Shown here piece by piece: positions 5,644 to 10,423 of a stretch of DNA of 10,423 bases (the stretch's first letter is position 1; each line of letters starts with the position of its first letter). The DNA comes from JBIKLM01 sp044375105 (GTDB lineage Bacteria > Planctomycetota > UBA1135 > GCA-002686595): assembly GCA_044375105.1 (NCBI GenBank), contig JBILNK010000154.1:1-10423 (forward strand), read 5' to 3'. The translations under genes and the position numbers were made by a program. The notes below the pieces were generated by a model. That model was not told where the DNA came from and ran no database searches. It was given only the letters and a program-made list of their open reading frames with translations.

Positions 5644-7469
5644 GCACCTGGTGGATCCTGGGCGCGTGCGCGGGAGCACTCGCGGCCCGCGCCGGTTGGC
5701 GCCGACTGGAACTCTCGCGGGCCAAGCACCCCTCCCTGCGCGGCCACGCCCGCATGGCCCTGCGGGTCTCCCGCTGGGTGCCCTACTACGAGCTGGACGG
5801 CGAGCGCTTTTTCGCTGCCGACGGAGCGCCTGCGGAGGTCGCTGAGCAGAGAAAGCGCGCCTTCGCCGAACTCTCCGGCCATTTCCAGCACAAAGCGCCC
5901 CGCTCGCTGGCGCTATCGCGGGAAATCCAGACCATGGCGGCGGACCTCGAGTTCGTCAACGCCTACCGCGTGCCGTTTGCCTTTCGCAAGGGCGTGCAGG
6001 CGGGCCTGCCGGTCGCTTCCGTCTATGCGCAGAGCGACGGCCTGCGCATCACGGACGCCGATGGAAACACCTACTTTGACCTGGGTGGCTCCTACGGGGT
6101 CAACGTGCTCGGCTACTCCTTCTACAAGCGCGCTATCGCCGAATCCCACGCCATCGCCGGGGAGCTCGGCCCGCTGCTGGGCGCCTACCATCCCATCGTC
6201 CTGGACAACCTCCGGCGCCTCAAGGAACTGAGCGGCCTGGATCAGACCACCTTCCACATGTCCGGCACCGAGGCGGTCATGCAGGCGGTGCGGCTGGCGC
6301 GCTACCACACCCGCCGGCGAATGGTGGTGCGCTTCTGCGGGGCCTACCACGGCTGGTGGGACGGCGTGCAGGCCGGGCCGGGCAACCCGCTGCCGGCCAG
6401 GGACGTGTACACGCTCAACGACATGAGCGAGGCGGCCCTGCGGGTGCTGCGCAAGCGCACGGACATCGCCTGCGTGCTGATCAATCCGATCCAGTCCATG
6501 CACCCCAATGCCGCGGCGCCAAGCGACGGCACCCTGCTCGCCCAGCGCCAGCCGAAGGGCAGCGAACAGGCGGCGTACCGCGAGTGGCTGCAGCGCCTGC
6601 GCCAGGTCTGCACCGAGCGCGGCATCGCCCTGATCTTGGACGACGTGTTCCTGGGCTTCCGCTTCGCTCCCGGGGGCACCCAGGAGTATTTCGGCATCCG
6701 TGCGGACCTCGTCACCTATGGCAAGTCCTTGGGCGGCGGCTACCCGATCGGCGTGGTCTGCGGCTCGCGCCGCTGGATGATGCGCTATCGCCAGGACCGG
6801 CCCGCGGACATCTGCTTCGCCCGCGGCACGTTCAACTCCCATCCCTACGTGATGGCGGCCATGAATGTGTTCCTGCGCCAGTTGGAGCAGCCCGAGGTGC
6901 GCGCGCACTACGCCCAAGCCCGCGGCGTGTGGGCCGAGCGAGTGGAGCGCTTGAACCGATCTTTGGTGTGTTTGGGCGTTCCTGTGCGCATCGCCGCCTG
7001 GGAGACCATCTGGCTGGTGCAGTACGATCGCCCCGGTCGCTACCACTGGATGTTCCAGTACTACCTGCGGCGCCGTGGTCTCGCGCTCAACTGGATCGGG
7101 ACCGGCAGGATCCTGTTCCCCCTGCACGTCTCCGAACAGGACTTCAGCGAGGTCGAAGCGCGTTTCCTGGCCGCGGCCCAGGACATGCGGGACGCGGGCT
7201 GGTGGTGGGGGGCCGGGGTGGTCACGGCCAAGACCCTGCGCCGCATCCAAATGCGCGAAATGGCCGCAGCGGTTTGGAGTCGCATCCAGGGCGGCCGCAG
7301 TCCGGTCGAGCCCGAGGCGGTCCTGCAAAGTGCAGCGTCTGCCAAGCCCGCGGGCGCTGTCGACTGGAACCCGGTCCCGCCTGCGCCTATCGCGGTCCGC
7401 GACGAACCGGCCGGCAAGCCGGTCTCCGCGGCAGAGCTCGAGGAGCCGGTCCTCAGCCAGAAAGACTGA
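5640..7469 (+). CDS. Class III PLP-dependent aminotransferase, glutamate-semialdehyde-aminotransferase-like
   Basis: A 609-residue fold-type I PLP enzyme. Residues 4-20 are a short hydrophobic stretch followed by RR, possibly a membrane anchor; a lipobox-like LGAC lacks the basic n-region. The catalytic core spans about 85-520. It includes MSGTEAVMQAVRLAR (phosphate cup), CGAYHGWWDG (ring stacking), LILDDVFLGFR (D334 should hold the pyridine nitrogen; the next residue is Asp where Glu is usual), TYGKSLGGGYPIG (K362, the Schiff-base lysine) and ARGTFNSHP. The last 60 residues are a Pro/Ala-rich tail. Glutamate-1-semialdehyde aminomutases have about 430 residues, so this is long at both ends and is probably not a HemL. 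Its ATG shares ATGA with the upstream stop, implying translational coupling and a common pathway with the glycosyltransferase, perhaps an amino-modified glycolipid or polysaccharide (inference). Confidence 0.8.
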   Translation: MSTWWILGACAGALAARAGWRRLELSRAKHPSLRGHARMALRVSRWVPYYELDGERFFAADGAPAEVAEQRKRAFAELSGHFQHKAPRSLALSREIQTMAADLEFVNAYRVPFAFRKGVQAGLPVASVYAQSDGLRITDADGNTYFDLGGSYGVNVLGYSFYKRAIAESHAIAGELGPLLGAYHPIVLDNLRRLKELSGLDQTTFHMSGTEAVMQAVRLARYHTRRRMVVRFCGAYHGWWDGVQAGPGNPLPARDVYTLNDMSEAALRVLRKRTDIACVLINPIQSMHPNAAAPSDGTLLAQRQPKGSEQAAYREWLQRLRQVCTERGIALILDDVFLGFRFAPGGTQEYFGIRADLVTYGKSLGGGYPIGVVCGSRRWMMRYRQDRPADICFARGTFNSHPYVMAAMNVFLRQLEQPEVRAHYAQARGVWAERVERLNRSLVCLGVPVRIAAWETIWLVQYDRPGRYHWMFQYYLRRRGLALNWIGTGRILFPLHVSEQDFSEVEARFLAAAQDMRDAGWWWGAGVVTAKTLRRIQMREMAAAVWSRIQGGRSPVEPEAVLQSAASAKPAGAVDWNPVPPAPIAVRDEPAGKPVSAAELEEPVLSQKD

Positions 7470-7496
7470 TCGGGAGCGCCGCCTAGGGACCGCTCG

Positions 7497-7525
7497 ACGC
7501 CGGGAGCGAGTTCAGCCGCCGGCGT
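7497..7525. terminator. hairpin between converging genes (first)
   Basis: ACGCCGG (7497-7503) and CCGGCGT (7519-7525) form a perfect 7-bp stem with a 15-base loop, 28 bases after the aminotransferase stop. There is no T-run. With the next hairpin it probably separates the two converging transcription units. Confidence 0.4.
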
Positions 7526-7543
7526 TAGATGAACCCCGCGCCG

Positions 7544-7569
7544 GCCGCCCCTTCAGCTCGAGGGGCGGC
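7544..7569. terminator. hairpin between converging genes (second, stronger)
   Basis: GCCGCCCCT (7544-7552) and AGGGGCGGC (7561-7569) pair perfectly over 9 bp around an 8-base loop. It lies 30 bases beyond the stop of the minus-strand gene ending at 7599 and 75 bases beyond the plus-strand stop. It can act in both directions. No U-tract follows on either strand. Confidence 0.55.
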
Positions 7570-7598
7570 GCTGTGCTCGGCACCGTCCGGATTCTTGC

Positions 7599-8264
7599 TC
7601 AGGCCGTCGACGCTTCGGTCGTCGCGCTCTGACTGCGCTGCACATCCTCCATCGGATCGATCCATTCGCCGCGCAGGAGGTAGAGCGGCGCGCGCCAGTA
7701 CAGCCACACGTCGTGGAACGGGTCGGTCAGGATCTTGGTGGCCCACACCAGGCCCGTTTGGGGCGTGCGGGTTGCCGCCAGATAGCCCGTGCGGATGGCC
7801 ACCGCGGCCACTCCGATGACCAACCAGGAAATCGCCACGTTGTGCAGGAACTGCCAGGTGGTCTCCGGGGCGCTGAACAGCCCGAACAGGGTCGGCCAGA
7901 TCCAGAGCGCCACCGGCGCCAGGGCCCAGATGCTCAGCAGGACCACCTTGCGGGAGAGGTTGTAGCCGACCTTGATGGCTTCCTTGTGCTCGTGGGTGGC
8001 CTGATTGACGCTGTCGAACCCCTTGGGCTCGAAGAAGAAGTGACCCGCTTGGCGCGTGGTCATGGAGACGATCCAGCCCAGGAAAACCGAAATCACCGGA
8101 TCGATGAACAGGGCCACATAAGCGGCCAGGAACGACAGAGCGCTGACCAGGTGCAGGGCCTGGTTGATGCGGCTGTGGTGGTAGAAGCGGTGGTCGTCCC
8201 AGCGCTGCAGGTGCAGCTCCTGCAGGAAGGTGAGTCCGTGACCGGTTTGGAGGGGAGCGCGCAT
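7599..8264 (-). CDS. Integral membrane protein resembling the Mpo1-like/DUF962 family
   Basis: A 221-residue protein with hydrophobic segments at about 39-66, 106-129 and 141-163. Histidine-rich motifs face the membrane ends: YHHSRINQALH (28-38), RQAGHFFFEPKG (71-82) and THEH (90-93). The H-x4-N-x3-H pattern and the GHFFFE segment recall the Mpo1/DUF962 family, whose yeast member is an iron-dependent dioxygenase acting on 2-hydroxy fatty acids. Similarity was judged by eye, so the family is tentative and the reaction unproven. The soluble C-terminus (about 164-221) carries WATKILTDPFHDVWLYWRAP and ends in a Ser/Thr tail. The ATG lies 9 bases after the psd stop, so the two genes are likely co-transcribed and may both act on membrane lipids. 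No Shine-Dalgarno sequence precedes it. Confidence 0.6.
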   Translation of the reverse strand: MRAPLQTGHGLTFLQELHLQRWDDHRFYHHSRINQALHLVSALSFLAAYVALFIDPVISVFLGWIVSMTTRQAGHFFFEPKGFDSVNQATHEHKEAIKVGYNLSRKVVLLSIWALAPVALWIWPTLFGLFSAPETTWQFLHNVAISWLVIGVAAVAIRTGYLAATRTPQTGLVWATKILTDPFHDVWLYWRAPLYLLRGEWIDPMEDVQRSQSATTEASTA

Positions 8265-8273
8265 GGCTGGATG

Positions 8274-9215
8274 TCAGGGGGTCGTGACTTGGAGGAGGGG
8301 CTCGCCCACGCGGATGCGTCGGCCTTCTTCCAGCTGGGGAGCGAACCGGTAGGGACCGGTGGCGAAGACGAGCAGGGTGGAGCCGTGTTCGAAGTAGCCC
8401 AGCTCAGCCCCCTTGGCGAAGGTCCAGGGAGCCGGGATGGCCTGCGGGCCCCGGTAGCGGAGGTCCAGAGGCTGGGGCAGGCAATGCAGGCGCATGCTGG
8501 CCACCAGGACGGCCGCGACCGGAACCAGCGTGAACGCACCGCCGCCGGGCACCGCCTCGAAGTCCAGCACGGCGCGTTCGTTCTTGCAGAACAGGCTGGG
8601 GATGCGCTTCAGGGCGATCGGGTTCACATTGAAGGCGTCCCCGGCCAGGTAGCGGACCGCGCTCCAGCTCCCATCGCAGGGGGCGTGGAAGCGGTGGTAC
8701 ATGCTGGAGGTCAGCCGCAGGGTCACGTAGCAGCCGCCCTCGTGGCGCTGGACGAGCTCCTCGGAACCCAGCAGATCGAGCAGCGCGTAGGGCATGCCCT
8801 TGGCCTGCAGCACCAGGCCCTCCTGAACCCGCCCCATGGCGCCCACGATCGCGTCGCAGGGACTGGTCAGCACGTCCGGGCGGGGATCCACCGGCCGCGC
8901 CCCGGCCTTCAGCCGCCGCGTGAAGACCTCGTGCAGCGAGCGGAACTCCGTCCCCTCGGCTTCCGTGAGGTCCAGATCTGGCGCAAACTGCCGCCAAACA
9001 GCCAGACACGAGCGCAGCCAATAAGGATTCTGGATCCGACTCAGCCGCCCCATCAGCCGCGACGCCAGCACCCTCGGGATGCGGTTCGTGCACAGGAAGT
9101 TGAGCGTCTCCCACTGCGAAAGGGAGTGCAACCCGCCGCGCCCTCGGGCCGCGCCAGCCGGCAGCGCCCCAGGAACAGCCAAACCCGGTGCATCCGCCGC
9201 GCTGCTGTCAGGCAT
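8274..9215 (-). CDS. psd: Phosphatidylserine decarboxylase proenzyme
   Basis: Pyruvoyl enzyme that converts phosphatidylserine to phosphatidylethanolamine at the membrane. Numbered from the ATG at 9215 (313 residues), the Asp-His-Ser self-cleavage set is visible: SPCDAIVG (D121), MYHRFHAP (H174, H177) and FEHGSTLLVF (G278-S279, where the chain splits and Ser becomes the pyruvoyl group). The usual LGST is HGST here. The segment LAGDAFNVNP and the C-terminal small subunit are also normal for the family. The first 25-30 residues are Ala/Gly-rich and variable. The frame could begin three codons earlier at TTG (9224) or at GTG (9218); ATG is preferred as the standard codon. It leads a two-gene minus-strand operon with the Mpo1-like membrane gene. 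Confidence 0.9.
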   Translation of the reverse strand: MPDSSAADAPGLAVPGALPAGAARGRGGLHSLSQWETLNFLCTNRIPRVLASRLMGRLSRIQNPYWLRSCLAVWRQFAPDLDLTEAEGTEFRSLHEVFTRRLKAGARPVDPRPDVLTSPCDAIVGAMGRVQEGLVLQAKGMPYALLDLLGSEELVQRHEGGCYVTLRLTSSMYHRFHAPCDGSWSAVRYLAGDAFNVNPIALKRIPSLFCKNERAVLDFEAVPGGGAFTLVPVAAVLVASMRLHCLPQPLDLRYRGPQAIPAPWTFAKGAELGYFEHGSTLLVFATGPYRFAPQLEEGRRIRVGEPLLQVTTP

Positions 9216-9354
9216 CACCCCCAAAGGTTATGAGACGATCACAGAGAAACCGTGAGCCCCGCATCAAGGCCCGGTTAGCCCCTCCATCTTTCCCCCTTTC
9301 GAGCACTCGGCAACCCGTCCACCCTTCCACCCGAGCAGACCGCCAGCGGCCACC
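9216..9354 (-). promoter_or_regulatory. gap upstream of psd, presumed promoter region
   Basis: 139 bases between the stop of the Fic gene and the psd ATG, both on the minus strand. On that strand it is purine-rich (GGAAGGGTGG, GAAAGGGGGAAAGATGG), and CATAAC at 9227-9232, read on the minus strand, could be a -10 element. I see no convincing -35 and no strong terminator hairpin behind the Fic gene, so read-through from fic into psd cannot be excluded. Confidence 0.25.
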
Positions 9355-10423
9355 TCACTCGACCGAGCGCGCATCCGCCGCCAGCCCCGCGGGGTTCAGG
9401 CGGTATGCCGTGCTGCGCCCGCGAGCGTTGGTGGGGGAGAGCAGCCCCTTTCCCAGCAGCTCCCTGAGGTCGCGCGAGGCGCTGGTGTCGGAAGCCCCCG
9501 TCAGCGAGCGGTACTTGCGGTTGGTCAGATCCCCGGTAAGCCCCTGGGGCTCCGCTTCGATCAGCCGCTCCAGCACCTTCAACTGGCGGGGATTTAGCTC
9601 CAAACGACCCGCCTGCCGGCCGAGCTGATGGCGCAGGCTCGCGCGCTGGAGCGACTGCTCCGCATGGCCGACCGCCCGCGAGAGGCAACCCACGAACCAC
9701 TCGAGCCACGGCGTGGCGTCGAGCGCCGCCCGAGGCCCCGAGTCTCCCGCCGCGTCCCGGTTCGAAAGCGCTTGATCCGCCGCAGCCCACGTGGCTGAAG
9801 CCCTGCCCACTCGACCCCGGCGCACCGGCTCTTGCCCCGCTGGCTCCCGACCCGCTGGATCTGGGTCCGCCTGGGCCCCCTCCAACGCATGCCGGTCGAT
9901 CGAGCTCCCGACATCCAGCTCGACCCTCTGCGCCGCTTCCAGCGCCCGGTAGTACTCCGCCTGGTCCTCGAGGATCTGCCGCGACAGGCTGAAGGCGCGC
10001 CGCGGCCGCCCATCGGCCCGAGCCAGGGTCAGATCGGCGATCGCCCGGCCGATGCGGCCGTTGCCGTCCTCGAAGGGGTGGATGGTCTCGAACCACAGGT
10101 GCGCCAGGCCCGCGGTCAGCGCGGGGTCCTGGTCCCTGGACCCGTTCCACCAATCCAGGAAACGCTCCATCTCGGCCTGCACCCGCTCCGCCGGCGGCGC
10201 CCTGAAGTGAACCCGCGGCTTGCCGATCGACCCCGAGAGCACCTCGATGGCCCCCCCGCGGTACGCCCCGATCCGCTCGAGCTGCCGCCCGCCGGAGCCG
10301 CCCTCGAACAACCACCGGTGCCAGCGATACAGCCTCCCATGACTCAACGGCTCGCCCCCGTTCCGGCTGGCGTCCTCCAGCACCTCCAGCAGCCCCTCCA
10401 CGCGCCCATCCCGTCTGCCCGAC
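9355..10423 (-). CDS. Fic/DUF4172-type protein with C-terminal winged helix (N-terminus beyond the window)
   Basis: Fic enzymes usually transfer AMP from ATP to Ser, Thr or Tyr of a target protein. Counting from the GTG at 10401 (348 residues), the catalytic loop HPFEDGNGRIGR is complete at 108-119 with H108. Family landmarks around it are YRWHRWLF, SGSIGKPRVHF, AHLWFETIHPF and ATPWLEWFVGCL. Residues 270-335 form a winged helix (NRKYRSLTGASDTSASRDL, ending in GRSTAYRL), suggesting DNA binding or self-regulation. The frame stays open from 10401 to the right edge (SGRDGR), and DUF4172 proteins carry about 100 more residues with the inhibitory SxxxEG helix, so GTG is not taken as the start. Between VELDV (160-164) and ALDATPWLEWF (226-236) lie about 60 residues rich in Ala, Gly, Arg and Asp that relatives lack. 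Confidence 0.85.
   Translation of the reverse strand, partial: SGRRDGRVEGLLEVLEDASRNGGEPLSHGRLYRWHRWLFEGGSGGRQLERIGAYRGGAIEVLSGSIGKPRVHFRAPPAERVQAEMERFLDWWNGSRDQDPALTAGLAHLWFETIHPFEDGNGRIGRAIADLTLARADGRPRRAFSLSRQILEDQAEYYRALEAAQRVELDVGSSIDRHALEGAQADPDPAGREPAGQEPVRRGRVGRASATWAAADQALSNRDAAGDSGPRAALDATPWLEWFVGCLSRAVGHAEQSLQRASLRHQLGRQAGRLELNPRQLKVLERLIEAEPQGLTGDLTNRKYRSLTGASDTSASRDLRELLGKGLLSPTNARGRSTAYRLNPAGLAADARSVE

Noticed and set aside
5640..5672. Lipoprotein signal (LGAC) at the aminotransferase N-terminus
   Set aside because: There is no basic n-region, and the hydrophobic stretch before the Cys is too short.
2830..5679. Minus-strand open frame of 949 codons opposite the PHP-GT4 gene
   Set aside because: It has no recognisable motif, while the plus strand has many catalytic motifs in order; it is a GC-bias shadow.
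7713..9233. Plus-strand open frame of 506 codons over psd and the membrane protein gene
   Set aside because: Its composition is low-complexity (Gln, Gly, Arg, Ala) and it lies opposite two genes with clear family signatures.
1..10423. CRISPR array, transposase, phage genes, rRNA or tRNA genes
   Set aside because: No regularly spaced repeats, no transposase or integrase motifs, and no tRNA T-loop or rRNA core sequence were seen on either strand.

Overview
This is a very GC-rich bacterial window with five complete protein-coding genes and two more cut by the window edges. The start codons I could check have no clear Shine-Dalgarno sequence. The first partial protein is an extracellular-looking Gly/Leu/Pro-rich chain of a kind I associate with Planctomycetota. 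Together these suggest a high-GC planctomycete or a similar free-living bacterium; that assignment is inference.

Layout. 1-409 (+) is the 3' end of an uncharacterised gene. 410-867 is non-coding, is unusually rich in nested inverted repeats (467-726), and is followed by an AT-richer stretch that probably holds the promoter of the next gene. 868-2370 (+) is a class I glutamine synthetase without the usual adenylylation tyrosine, and a strong hairpin lies just after its stop. 2371-2883 is non-coding and holds a second series of hairpins, including a possible H-type pseudoknot. 2884-5643 (+) encodes a large fusion of a PHP metallo-phosphoesterase domain to a GT4 glycosyltransferase. It overlaps by 4 bp (ATGA) a class III, glutamate-semialdehyde-aminotransferase-like enzyme (5640-7469, +), so the two are very probably one operon. 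Two hairpins (7497-7525, 7544-7569) separate them from converging minus-strand genes. These are a membrane protein resembling the Mpo1/DUF962 family (7599-8264) and, immediately upstream of it, phosphatidylserine decarboxylase (8274-9215). Further right, 9355-10423 (-) is most of a Fic/DUF4172-type protein with a C-terminal winged helix; its N-terminus is off the window.

How the genes may work together. The GT4 domain looks like those that glycosylate lipids, and Psd makes phosphatidylethanolamine. The Psd neighbour resembles a fatty-acid-modifying membrane family. The middle of the window may therefore be a membrane-lipid region: a PHP-GT4 plus aminotransferase pair facing a phospholipid operon. 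Glutamine synthetase supplies nitrogen assimilation independently, and the Fic protein is probably an AMP-transferase regulator.

The most unusual material is the PHP-GT4/aminotransferase pair and the dense nested RNA-like structure in the two intergenic regions flanking glnA. The structures were found by eye in GC-rich DNA, so some of the shorter helices are expected by chance.
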